64,000 nucleotides of DNA from Callipepla californica brunnescens (lineage: Eukaryota; Chordata; Aves; Galliformes; Odontophoridae): NCBI GenBank assembly GCA_023055505.1, contig JALIRH010000043.1, forward strand, positions 3,668,001-3,732,000. The letters are read 5' to 3'. The translations under genes and the position numbers were made by a program. Positions 11,390 through 21,899 of this stretch are shown one piece after another; position 1 is the first letter of the stretch; each line of letters begins with the position of its first letter. The notes below the pieces were generated by a model. That model was not told where the DNA came from. It was given only the letters and a program-made list of their open reading frames with translations, and did not search any database.

Positions 11390-11710
11390 TAAACCGCCTT
11401 AAGGTGTTGGCTCACACGGGCGGGGGAGGCCAGCAGGCTGATTTGACAAATGATTATAATTGCCTTTTAGGAGCAGATAGCAAATTGATTTGCTTCCTCG
11501 TCCAAGGCCCGTAATCGCTTCATCACTTTAAAATATTAATGCTATACTTCTTTGCTAGTTTCCCAATTACCCTAATTGAAGGCAAATTGGTTAAGAAGGT
11601 GCAATGCAGAGTATCAGGGGGTTTAGTTCACTCAAATGACAGTTTTAAACCTCCCTAATCCTATTAGCGGGCAAAGCTGCTAACGCTTAGAGACGCTGCG
11701 TCAGCTTACC
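11390..11710. promoter_or_regulatory. Strong candidate conserved regulatory element between RAX2 and complexin
   Basis: About 300 bp of unique, AT-rich sequence in otherwise GC-rich repeat DNA. Homeodomain cores: TAATTG at 11457-11462 and 11573-11578, CAATTA at 11564-11569; a CRX/OTX-type TAATCC at 11656-11661; and a near-palindromic GCTGCGTCAGC (11695-11705) resembling a MAF/NRL site. This mix is typical of photoreceptor control elements. No open frame or splice signal explains the composition. Conservation itself could not be tested. Confidence 0.5.
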
Positions 11711-12284
11711 GGGGCGGTGGGGCCGGGGCGGGGGTCGGGGCTGGGGGCCGCTGGCCGCACGTGACCAGCTCTGCCGGGGATTTGTCACTTTTTTAGTTCA
11801 TTAAGAGGCCCGGGGCGGGCGGGCGGGCGGCAGGGGTGACCCCAAAAGGGTGCGGAGGCACAGGTGGCAGCGTGGGGGCAGCGGGGGGGTTGGGTGATTA
11901 GCTGGGGAGACCTGGCCGAGGGTCCTGCCCCGGATCCCAGCTGGTGCTGGGAGCCCACAGGGAGCACTGGGAGCTGGCGATCCCAGTGCTCGGCCCCAGG
12001 GGATGGTGGGGATGTGGGGTGGGACTGAGCTGCCCCACAGAGGGCTCGGGGGCAGTACGGCCATTCGGAGTGTGTCCCAATGGGAGATGTTCTGCACCAT
12101 GGTGGGGACCGCGGGGACACCATTCCGTGTCTGGGGGCTCCAAAGGGCACCACCTCGTCAGCAACATATGGGGGTCAGGGACCCCCACCCCGTGACCCTA
12201 TTGCTGCTGGGGCAGCTGAGAGCTGCAGCACAACTTCCACTACACCAGCACAGCATTCGGCCCCACTGCCATGGGCACGCACCC

Positions 12285-12445
12285 CACAGACCCCATACCC
12301 ATGGATGCAATGGGCCCTGCAGGCCCCATAGGCCCCACAGATACTGTAAGCCCCACAGGTCCCACGTGCTCTGCAGACCCTGCAGGCCCCACAGAAGCCG
12401 CAGGCCCCATAGAACCCACTGGCCCCACAGGCCTTTCTGGAGCAG
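12285..12445. repeat. GGCCCCACA short tandem repeat
   Basis: About 160 bp of 9-bp-type units (GGCCCCACA, GGCCCCATA). Read in frame they look collagen-like (GP repeats). No splice or start signals support coding. Flanking sequence 11710-12285 and 12445-13135 holds no recognisable gene, apart from a G-run at 12718-12733. Confidence 0.75.
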
Positions 12446-13135
12446 ATGGTCCCAGTGTGGGGAGCCTGGGGTGGAGGGGGCTGAGCACATCCCTCCTTGC
12501 ACACAAGCGCAGTGTGAGTCCCGGGCGGCCCCACGGGGTGGTGGCATTGGGGGCAGCGCTGGTGGTCCATTTTACACGGGTTCAGCGAGCTTAGTCCTCG
12601 GGGACAGGCGACTCAGGCAGATTAGACCTCCCTAAAATAGGCAGGTATTAGTGATCTCAGCAGCCTGCAGCCTTCCGGAGAGCGCCCGCGCGGCGGCGTT
12701 TAAGCCCACGGTGCTGTTGGGGGGGGGGGGGTGGGACAGGGGAGACCCCTGGGGGTGCGGCCGTGGGTTGGGAGTATGGGGCATGGAGCTGTGTGTGGGG
12801 TGGGCACGGTGCTGAGGAGTTGGGGATGGTGTGGGATGGGGATGGTGTGGGGCGGTGGCATCGTGCAGCAGCACTGACAGCAGGCTGAGCCCACAGAATG
12901 CTGCTTTTATTGACCCAACCCCCCCAGGGGTGGGGTGGGGACCACTGCATGCCCTGGGCCAGGAGTGGCACCAGGAGTTGGGTGAAAAGGACCCCTCCAT
13001 CTCTGCCCAGAGCCCCCAGAAGTGCCAGGGAATGGACTGGGGGGGGACAACCCACCCCCAGCATGGACGTGGGGCCCCCACCCTGGCGTCCTGCACCCAC
13101 ATCCCACCCAGGGGCCTGACCCCCCCGGTGCCGCA

Positions 13136-14637
13136 CTACATCAGGGAACACTTCTCCTTCACTTCATCCACAGTGCCCATTGCACGGCCCCGCAGCGCCG
13201 GCAGATCCACGTCGCGCAGCTTGGCCAGGAAGGCGAAGGCTCCCTGCTCTTCCTCCTCCTCCTCCTCCTCGTCACGCACCATGGCGGCCAGCTCCTGCGG
13301 CAGCTCCACCGCACCACCCGCCACGTGCAGCTGGGCATCGTCCCGCTCGTCCTGTGTGGGTGGGAGGTGGCACTGGGGCTGCGGATGGACCCCCACCACC
13401 TGGGGAGGGAGCGGGAGGAGCGGGCTCCCTGGGGACAGCTGGGGATGGGGCTGCCTGGGGGCCCAGCGGCTGCCCAGCCCCACACGGGGACTGCTGGGGC
13501 TGCACAGCCCCACATTGGGACTGCTGGACAGGCGGGTGTGCAGGCGGATGGGATGGATGGAGACAGCAGCTGTCTGCTGCCCTCTTCAGGAATCGCCTCC
13601 CATCCTATGGGACCTGGGAGGGGGAGGATGGCCACCGCCCTGCTCGTTGGGATTGGGGCTGGGGGGCTTGGGATGCCCCTGTGTGTCCATACCTGGGCCA
13701 GGTGGTACTTGTCCCGCAGGTGCATGCGCACGGTTGCCCGTTCTGCTTTCTTGTGTGCAAAGGCTTTGTCCCGCTCGATCCTGTGTGATGGGTGATACTT
13801 TGTCACCTCTGCCCCAGTGGAGTCCCCACATCACCCCCCAGCCTGGTGTGGCTGCGCCCGTCCAAGGATCCAAAGGTGCAGTGATCCAACTGGGGGTCTC
13901 GGGATGGGGGCTGCATCCTGCCCCGCACCTGGCGGTGATAGCTGTGGTGGGAGGAGGACTCGCTCCTCCATGGACTCTCACTTCCCTGACGGCATCCCCA
14001 AATCACCCAGATTTGGGGTGGTGGCAGCTGAGTGCAGCCCAGCGCTGTCCCCATTGCCCCCTGCCTCTGTGGGCCCTGGGGTGAGGTGGCACTGGGCACC
14101 TCCCTTTCCTTTGTCACCCGTGGAGTGCTGAGTCCCTGTGCCAGCACCCATGGGGACCTCCTGCACCACAGAGATATCTCACACTGTGGGGACCTCCTGT
14201 ACCACTGGGACATCCCACCCACACCATGGGGTCATCCCTCACCATGGGGACACCCCACACCATGGAGACCTCCTGCACCTGGGGATCTCCTGCACCTTGG
14301 TGACATTCCAACCCATGGGGAAGTGTTGCACTACGGGGACATCCCACAGCATGGGGAGCTCCTGCACCCTACGGACCTACTCTGCTCCCACCCTCTGCCT
14401 CCCTGTCCCTGTCCCACCCATGGAGGGGATGAGTGAGACCCCGGTCCCACTGCATGAGGACCCTGCAGCCCCACCCAAGCCTTACTTCTCCTCCAGCAGC
14501 TGCCTCTGGTACTCCTCAAACTCCTCGTGGGACATGCCGTGGGGCAGGGCGGCTGCCTTGCCGTCCTTGGGGGCTGCCTTGGGCTCCTCCTCACCCCCCC
14601 GCAGGTTCCTCAGGGCGGCCGTGAAGAAGGCGGCCAT
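13136..14637 (-). CDS. Complexin 3/4-type SNARE regulator (CPLX4-like paralogue)
   Basis: Complexins bind assembled synaptic SNARE complexes; the 3/4 type is prenylated and works at retinal ribbon synapses. Exons 14637-14486, 13780-13693 and 13351-13136 join in frame to 151 residues. The N-terminus MAAFFTAALRNLRGG is amphipathic and shorter than in CPLX3/4. Then come the accessory region (MSHEEFEEYQRQLLEEK, about 35-51) and the central SNARE-binding helix (IERDKAFAHKKAERATVRMH, about 52-71) with the RDKYHL continuation. The rest is the family's HVAGGAVELPQELAAMV block, an acidic stretch, and a C-terminal CSLM CAAX box predicted to be farnesylated. Gene order beside RAX2 mirrors CPLX4 beside RAX on human 18q21, so I read it as a CPLX4-type duplicate. 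An acceptor-like CTTGCAG ending at 14687 indicates an upstream non-coding exon. Confidence 0.88.
14150..14375. repeat. Minisatellite in complexin intron 1
   Basis: Tandem units of about 24-30 bp containing CACCATGGGGACCTCCTGCAC, within the intron 13781-14485. No other feature is evident in this intron. Confidence 0.85.
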
Positions 14638-15059
14638 GGGTGGGTGGATGTGGTGCCCGCGCCGCGCCCAGCACCGGGTCCAGTGCCTGCAAGGTCAGCG
14701 GGACCCGGGATCAGGGCTGGATTATGGCATTAGGAGGGGAAGGCACTGCCATGGGGTGGGAAGACCTTCTTGTGCAGCACCCAAGGGTGCTGCAGACCTG
14801 GCCCCGGTGGAGATAACCCATCATCTGGGCTGGATGGAGGGGCACCGTGGGCACCCAAAGCCTCCTGCTGTGGTGGGTGAGAGGTGCAGAAAGAGGGTGT
14901 GGGGGAGACACGAGAGAAAGAGCTGAGAAACTCAACCCAGGACCCAAGGATTGGAAGGGAGACAAGGAATGGGGCGGGTGGGCACACACACACACCCTGT
15001 GCTCCCGTTAATCCCTGCTCTGCCAAGATACTGAGATTGCTTGCAAGGCAGTGCCTGGG

Positions 15060-15300
15060 GGCTGCCCCTGCCCTGCTCCCATAATCTATATGTGAGCGAT
15101 TCCCATACAGGCTCTGATTAAAAGAATAATCCCTGGCTGCACGCACAGCCCCGAGCAGAGTGGGGCTGGGCTGTGTGTGGGGGGCTGCGGGGGCTGGAGC
15201 TCCTGCCCCCCTCCCTGTGCTCATCCCAAATAAGGGATAGCCCTAATTTGAGCCCAGAGACTTTTAAAGACGCTGCCTAACTCATTTCTGTGGTTTAATC
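15060..15300. promoter_or_regulatory. Candidate complexin promoter/enhancer with CRX-like sites
   Basis: AT-richer non-repetitive stretch between the complexin start and the MATK 3' end. It has GATTA at 15116-15120, TAATCC at 15127-15132, CTAATTTGAG near 15243 and TTTAATCAG near 15294. TAATCC/GATTA cores are OTX/CRX-type sites. Position 5' of a complexin whose family is photoreceptor- and bipolar-expressed makes a promoter or enhancer likely, but no TSS motif was identified. Confidence 0.4.
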
Positions 15301-15698
15301 AGAAGGCCCAAACCCGTGGGGCTGAGCTGAATGCGGTTGGTGTCTCCGTGCAGGACTGGCACTGGGGCTGTGTCAGCAATGGGATGTTGTCTTCTGTAGG
15401 GATGGGACATCCCATGCTGTCCCCATCACTGGGAGAGGGGGCTTGCAGTGTCCCCAGGCATGGCTGGGCAAAGGGCCCCACGGGGATGGAGGGATCCGTC
15501 TGTCCGCTGCATCTTCTTGCGAGATGGAGGGGGGACATCATGTCCTCAGTGTGCATGCAGGGGAGGGGTGCACCCTGCGGAGCCTCTGCCCCATGGTCAT
15601 CGGGGGGGAGCAGCCCCAGGCTGCCCCATTCCACCCTGCTCCCAAACCTGGGGGCTCCTCCCGTGGCTCCTGGGGGCTCCACGGGTGTGGGACATGGG

Positions 15699-18600
15699 TT
15701 AAACATCCTTCAGGTGCTTCAGCTCTTTCTGCAGCTTCTCCGTGAGCTTCTTGAAGGACGGCCGCTTGCCCGGCTCCATCTCCCAGCAGCTCTTCATCAG
15801 TGTGTACACAGTGGGTGGGCAGCCCTCGGGGGGCTCCATGCGGTATCCCTGCTCCAGCTGCTCCGTCACCTCCTTCAGGCTCTGCAGGCGCAGTGGGGTG
15901 CTGGGATCCCCCTACCGGGGGCATCGGGGATGTCCCCATCCCGCACACCCCATTTGGGATGTGAAACCCCTGTACTCACCAACTTGGGGTAGGGCGCTCG
16001 GCCGAAGGAGAACACCTCCCACAGGAGGATCCCGTAGCTCCACACATCCGATTTGGAGGAGAATTTCTGCTGTGGCACAGGGCAGGGGCTGCGGCCGGGT
16101 GGGGACCCACCGCTCCCCAGCTGCACCCTCACCTCACCATGGTGAGGGGACCCCAGACCCCACATCCCACAGGAGATGCCCTCACCCTTGGGATGAGGAT
16201 CAGGACAAAGCCCAGATTTCAGGAGATGGGGAGTCAGCACAGAGCAGGGATGGATCGGTGGGATGGGGTGGGGGGAGCTGCTCTGGGGGCCCTTCACTCC
16301 ATCACTCACATTGTGCTTCAGGGCCTCAGGAGCTGTCCACTTTATGGGCAGCAGTGTGGTGTCCGCGCCCCGGGGGTTGATCCTGGCCAGGCCAAAATCG
16401 CTCACTTTGGCCACGTTCTCCTCGGAGATGAGGATGTTGCGGGCAGCCAGGTCCCTGTGCACCAGCTTCTTGGACTCCAGGTAGTCCATGCCCTGGGCCA
16501 CATCCCTGCAGTGATGGGCAGTGTCACCATGTGTCCCCCTGCCCTGCTGTCGCAGTGTCCCCCTGTCCAGGTGTCAGTGTCCCTTGTCCAATCTGAGTGT
16601 CACCCTTACCCCCCCATCCCAGTGCCACCATGTCCCCCATTCCAATGTCACCGTGTCCCTCAGGGTAGTGGTGATGGTGATGGAGGACTCACAGAGAGAA
16701 GTGCAGGAGCTGTGGCAGTGGGACGAGCGCGCGGCCCCGCGTGCGCAGGAAGTTGACCAGGTTGCCCTGAGGGATGAGAGAACTGTGTAAGGACCATTGG
16801 GATGGAGCTCCCAGAATAATACAACTGTGGGTTTTATCTGAATATGGAGCTGTGATCGGTCCCATCAGCAGAGGCCCGGCCGCCCTCACCTTGCTCATGA
16901 ACTCCATGACGATGTAGAGGCCGTTGTGCAGGATGACACCAAGCAGCCGCACCAGGTTCTTGTGCCGGACCTTCCTGAAGTGAGGGGTCCGCGGTCAGGG
17001 GGTCCCCCTCCCCCAGTGCCACGGGACGGGGTCTGGCTGTACCCCCGCTCCCCCACTCACGTCATGGTGGCAGTCTCAGTGAGGAAGGCCTGGGCGGTCA
17101 CGTCACACTTGACGTTCTTCACAGCCACCTTCTGCCCCATGTACTCACCCTGCAGGACATCTGGGGGGACACGGAGCGTCGGGCACAGGGCTGCCCCACA
17201 GAGCCCCAGGACAGTGGGGACAGTGCCCGCGAGAGGCATCCAGCGATGCCCTTTGGGGTCCTCTGGCTGAAGACCTCCAGTCCCACCTCCTCACCTCCGA
17301 ACTCGCCCTGTCCGATGCGCTCTCCCAGCGTGAGGTGCTGCAGGTTCAGCAGCCAGCCGGCTGCACGGTCACAGGGATGGGTCAGAAAGCCACCAGAGCC
17401 ACCTCCTCCCCCAGAGCTGGTCCTCACCCCCTCCCACCTTTGGCCAGCTCCTCCTCAGCCGATTTCATCCCGCTCTTGGCTTTGGGCTTCACCAGCTTAG
17501 TGCAGAGGGCTCCTTGCTGCTCCGTGTAGTGCTGCAGGACAGGGCAGGGGGTGAGGAGCCAGGGAATGGCCGTGGGGTGCTCTGTGGTACCCCAATGCCT
17601 GTCCCACTCAATAGGGAATTCCAAACCAACGTCTCCCCATGGGGCACAGCCAGGGCACACTGCCACGGAGCAGCCTGTCCTTGGGGGTGATGTGGAGGGG
17701 GTGGTTTGCAGAGATACAGCAGCAGGAGCAGTGGAGCTGCAGCAGTGTGGCTGAAAGGGGAAAGGGACCACCTGAAAGCAGATGTTGTGTCTAAACATGG
17801 AAACTATCGGGAAGCACGAACACCCAGAGTGGAGGCACGGAGCGGTTGTGGGTCAGGGAAGAGGCAGAACCGGAGGAAGAGCTTTCTGGAAGCGGGAGAG
17901 ACAGAGATATATTCAGCAGCAGCCAGGGCAGAGCAGCAGCATCCATTGCACCCACAACTGAGCGGGGTCTGGAGAACATTGTGCGGTGGAGAATGGCAGG
18001 GGGTGACAAAACCCACCAACAGCTTCAGCAAAGCCCCTGGGAACAGTGGGATGCTGTTGCTGTGATGTCACACAGATGGCAGCACTGGCACACGGGGTCA
18101 AGATCACCCCGTAGCTTCTCCATCACCGTGTGCCAGACCAGAGTGACCCCAGTGTCCTGAACGTTGGGGCTCTCACCTCGATCATGTCGATGAGGTTGCA
18201 GAAGTACTGCTCGCTGTCGATGCTCAGCGTGTTGTCCCGGTGCAGCACGCGGTAGTGGATCACCTCCTTGCCGAAGCTCACGCACAGCACGTAGTCACCG
18301 GGGTGCCGGACTGACTCACGCACCAGGAACAGCCCATCCTCAGGGGGCTGCAGCTCCTCCACCGCCTCCACCCCTGAAATCTTCCCATGGAACCAGCTGG
18401 GAATGGGGGCATGGGGATAGGGGTGTGGGGTGAGAATATGTGGAGATGAGGAGTGTGGGTTGAGGGGTGAGGGGATGTGGGGTTGGGGATCTCCCCCAGC
18501 ACCAGCAGCAAGGCAATAGGAGCAGAGACCCCACAGAGGCCATGCAGACCCCACTGCAGCCTTCTCCCCACTGGGGCCACCCCACCTGGTTGGGCACGAC

Positions 18601-19230
18601 GGGGGACTTTGGAGCCAACAAAACCATTGGTGACGTGGGCTCTGCACTGCTCTGCCCTCAGCAGCCCCTCCAGACACAGTGGGTGGAGGGGGAGGGGGAG
18701 GAATGTGTGAGACCCCCCTGCAGCCGCCAGGACCCCTGCAGTACTCACGGCATGAGGCTGAGCTTGGGGTCAGCACGGATGGCCCCGCGCTCCCGCAGAG
18801 CTCCAGCCGCCAGCAGCCCCTCCTGCCCACTGTCATTGTGCCGTGCACGGTACCAGCTCTTGCCCTGCAGACAGGATGGTCTCAGAAAGGGGACACCGCA
18901 CCGGGAAGGTCGCAGCTCCAGTGGCACTGCCAACCCCACGGCCCCTGGGGTCACCTCCACAGCCTCGATGATGGTGACCATGTCTCCCTTGCGGAAGCCC
19001 AGCTCGCCGGCCTTGGGCTTGGTGTGGTCGTGCTTGGTGACACACTGGGTCCCCGCGGGCCAGTGTTTCTGCAAGAAGAAGGCAGCATCACCAGGATGGT
19101 GAGGGCAGGGATGCTCAGACCTGGGGTCAGCCCCAGCTGGAAGGACTGCGTGGGATGGGACTCCCAGATGCCACATCCCTGTGTCAGTGCACTGCAGGAG
19201 GGGACGGTGAGCCCCACTCACCCCAGACAT
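15699..19230 (-). CDS. MATK: Megakaryocyte-associated tyrosine kinase (Csk-homologous kinase)
   Basis: Non-receptor tyrosine kinase that phosphorylates the C-terminal inhibitory tyrosine of Src-family kinases. Exons: 19230-19222, 19068-18955, 18864-18749, 18396-18177, 17531-17438, 17360-17295, 17160-17061, 16974-16890, 16766-16693, 16505-16310, 16066-15980 and 15881-15699; phases agree at every junction, 447 residues. SH3 about 5-75, SH2 from WFHGK (81) to about 165, kinase about 193-440. Visible kinase motifs: GQGEFG loop (201-206), VAVK Lys221, HRDLAARN (309-316), DFG (329-331), WTAPEAL. There is no inhibitory tail tyrosine after the kinase domain, as expected for Csk/MATK. The start exon encodes only MSG before a GTGAGT donor. 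It is preceded by an acceptor at 19268-19269, so a non-coding exon lies upstream. Human MATK isoforms differ in length here, so an upstream start is possible. Confidence 0.95.
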
Positions 19231-20714
19231 GGTCGGCTATCAGCACATCAGGGACTGCAGTCTGCTCCTGCAGAGAAAAAACTGAATGGGGCTATGGAGA
19301 AATGGGGCAGAGCCGGAGCCTTGGCCTCGTCCCCACACCCCCCACCGAACAGCAGTGCCCCACTGACGTGTGAGGCTATCACAACACCATGTGGTTTCAG
19401 CAAGAACTTGCTTTCTCATCTTCTGTCTGCAGCTGGAGATGTGGGGCTGGGAGTGATGCGGGGGGACGGGCTGCGGTGTCAGCAGTGAGGGGCTGACTGC
19501 CCCCATGGGGTCACTGCTGGGCACCTCAGGTTGTCACATCCGCAAGGTCCCCACACCCCTCTGCTGTCCCAGATGGGCCCCTGGTGCCCATTGACACACT
19601 GTGCCCGGTCCATGGGGCAGCGACCCACAGCACCTGCACCCCACGAGAACAGCCAGTCCCAGATGGAGCCCCACGCCTCAGGGCACCGATGACACTCTCT
19701 GCTCTGTTCCTCTTTCTGCAGGTGAGTCACTGTCACTCCTCTGCGTCACCGTGGTTGTGCCCCGTGACAACGAGAGTATGAGGACCCACTGCTGCAGACC
19801 CATCCCGGGCATGGGACAGCACTCAGCCATGGTGAATCGTGATCCTGTGGGGACACTCCGACCTTGTCCTAAAGGTTGTTCCTGGGGATGCTCAGCCCAT
19901 GGAGCTCCCAGCACCCCAAAGTTTGTTCCTGGGGAAGTTAAGCCCATGGAGGTCCTATTGTTCCTGGGGACACTCAGCCCATGGAGATCCCACCACTGTG
20001 CCATGAGCACGGTGGGTGGGCAGAATGGCGAGGAGAACACACTGGCTGGGCTGATGGCATAGAGCCCCAGAGTTTCACATTCTCACCACCCCCTGCAGTG
20101 GGGTGGGCATGGGTTGCTGGTCAGACCGGTGACTGCAGTGCTCTTCCCAACCTCAGCCATTCTACAGCGCTACAAAGGGTCGATGGGGACAAATGGGGAA
20201 CGTTTGTCACAAACAGGTACCTGATACCAGGCTGCTCTTCCCACTGAACACAGTGCATCCCTCTCACCCCACACCCATCCCAGCCCTCTCACTTACCCCC
20301 AGACGTGTCCATATGGGGCTGTGATGCTATGGGGTCACTCAATGGGACTCCAACCACTGAACTCTCAGAGAACCGACTCGTCCCGCATGGAGCAATGCTG
20401 TGTTATTTCCAAAGGGCACAGACGGAACCACGGTGTTATTTCCTGATTTCTCTTCTGGTTATGGAGATGTGATGCCCCAGAGGTCCTAGCGCCCGCCTTC
20501 TGTCAATCATTAATCAGAGCTGGGGCGTTAGTTAATGGCACTGAAAGTGACTTTAGCCCTTTGACAGCACAGGGATACACCCATCCAGGAACCATTGCCG
20601 GAGCGCTGCTATCGCTGTCCCCCAGCCACGCTGGGGAGGAAGCGGTTCCTCCACGGTCTGTTGGTGTGAAAAGGGAAAGTGGAGACCACAGTTCAGCACT
20701 CCGAATGTTCATAG
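19231..20714. other. MATK 5' flank, no gene recognised
   Basis: Unique, moderately GC-rich sequence. 19231-19267 is 5'UTR of the MATK start exon. No upstream MATK exon or promoter could be assigned. Around 19860-19985 there are four spaced copies of a TTCCTGGGGA...CAGCCCATGGAG unit, a small local duplication. Nothing else could be supported. Confidence 0.5.
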
Positions 20715-21265
20715 TAAAAGGGTGAAAGGAAGAAGGAAAGAATAGAAAGAAGGAAAGAAGGGTGGAAGGAAGGAAGGGTGGGAGGAAGGTAGGAAGAGAA
20801 CGAGGGAGAGAGGGAGGGAGGGAGGGAAGAAAGAAAGGAGGAAAAAGGAAGGGAAGGGAAGGGAAGGTGTAGGGAAGGGAAGGGAAGGTGTAGGGAAGGG
20901 AAGGTGTAGGGAAGGGAAGGGAAGGGAAGGGAAGGGAAGGGAAGGGAAGGGAAGGGAAGGGAAGGGAAGGGAAGGGAAGGGAAGGGAAGGGAAGGGAAGG
21001 GAAGGGAAGGGAAGGGAAGGGAAGGGAAGGGAAGGGAAGGGAAGGGAAGGGAAGGGAAGGGAAGGGAAGGGAAGGGGAAGAAGGGGAAGGGGAGAGGGAG
21101 AGGGAAGGGGGAAAGGGGAAAGGGGAAAGGGGAAAGGGGAAAGGGGAAAGGGGAAAGGGGAAAGGGAAAGGGAAAGGGAAAGGGAAAGGGAAAGGGAAAG
21201 GGAAAGGGAAAGGGAAAGGGAAAGGGAAAGGGAAAGGGAAAGGGAAAGGGAAAGGGAAAGGTTGG
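20715..21265. repeat. 550-bp polypurine tract, (GGGAA)n then (GGGAAA)n
   Basis: The plus strand is almost only A and G. GGAA/GGAAG-type words lead into near-perfect (GGGAA)n at about 20900-21075, then GGGGAAA and GGGAAA units at 21105-21260. The boundary between pentamer and hexamer arrays is sharp (about 21075-21110). The long Pro/Phe/Ser frame on the minus strand is an artefact. Confidence 0.97.
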
Positions 21266-21535
21266 GTTATGGTTGGGACTGGGATTGGAATTGTTTTGAG
21301 TTTGGGGTTAGAGCTGGTTTGAGGAAGGGCCGGGGCTGGAATTGGGATTGGTGGTGGATTGGTGTTGGGGTTGTGTTGAGGTGAAGGTTGGGTTGGGGTT
21401 GGGTTTGGGGTTTGGACTGGGGTTTGGATTTGGATTGGCATAAGGGTTGGGTTGGGGTGAGGATTGGGATGGGGTTAAGGTTGGGTTGGGTTGGGATTGG
21501 GTTGGACTTGGGCTTGGGCTGTTGTTGGGGTAGAG
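21266..21535 (+). repeat. Degenerate telomere-like G-rich array, GGGTTG type
   Basis: About 270 bp of GGGTTGGGGTT, GGATTGG and GGGGTTA words on the plus strand, diverged from TTAGGG. It follows the polypurine tract directly. Confidence 0.8.
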
Positions 21536-21895
21536 ATGCAATGGAACAGCATGGCCAAGCAAATTCTAAGACATTTTAATGCAAAAGAAGTAATTCTGTG
21601 TAATTCTTGCTATGTACCAAACAGGAATGAAGCAGAGCTGCACACTGCGCTGTTATGCGTCAGACATTAAATCCTGTGCCTTTCTACACACAGAATACAA
21701 GTTGGGAAAGGACAAAGTGGCCAATGGGGACACACATTGGGGTTGGGGTTAGAGAGGTACTGAAAGGGGACAGTTCAGAAAATGTGCAGTGCTCTGAGAA
21801 GGCTGCACGTGAGTGGCCGGGGGCCCGAAATGCATCCAATGAATTCAAGTATCACTCCTTCCTCATGAGTCAGAGGGTGAAAACAGAGCTCTCCT
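21536..21895. other. Unique spacer between opposite telomere-like arrays
   Basis: About 360 bp of non-repetitive sequence. No coding frame, LTR ends or element ends could be recognised. Confidence 0.5.
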
Positions 21896-21899
21896 TCCT

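Noticed and set aside
12285..12600. Collagen-like GP-repeat frame on the plus strand
   Set aside because: It arises from the GGCCCCACA tandem repeat, with no start, splice signals or flanking collagen domains.
20503..21441. 312-residue open frame on the minus strand, rich in Pro, Phe and Ser
   Set aside because: It is the translation of the polypurine (GGGAA)n/(GGGAAA)n tract, with no start context, splice sites or homology.
21536..21895. Spacer considered as a solo LTR or retroviral remnant
   Set aside because: No TG...CA ends, TATA/poly(A) arrangement, target duplication or primer-binding site could be recognised.
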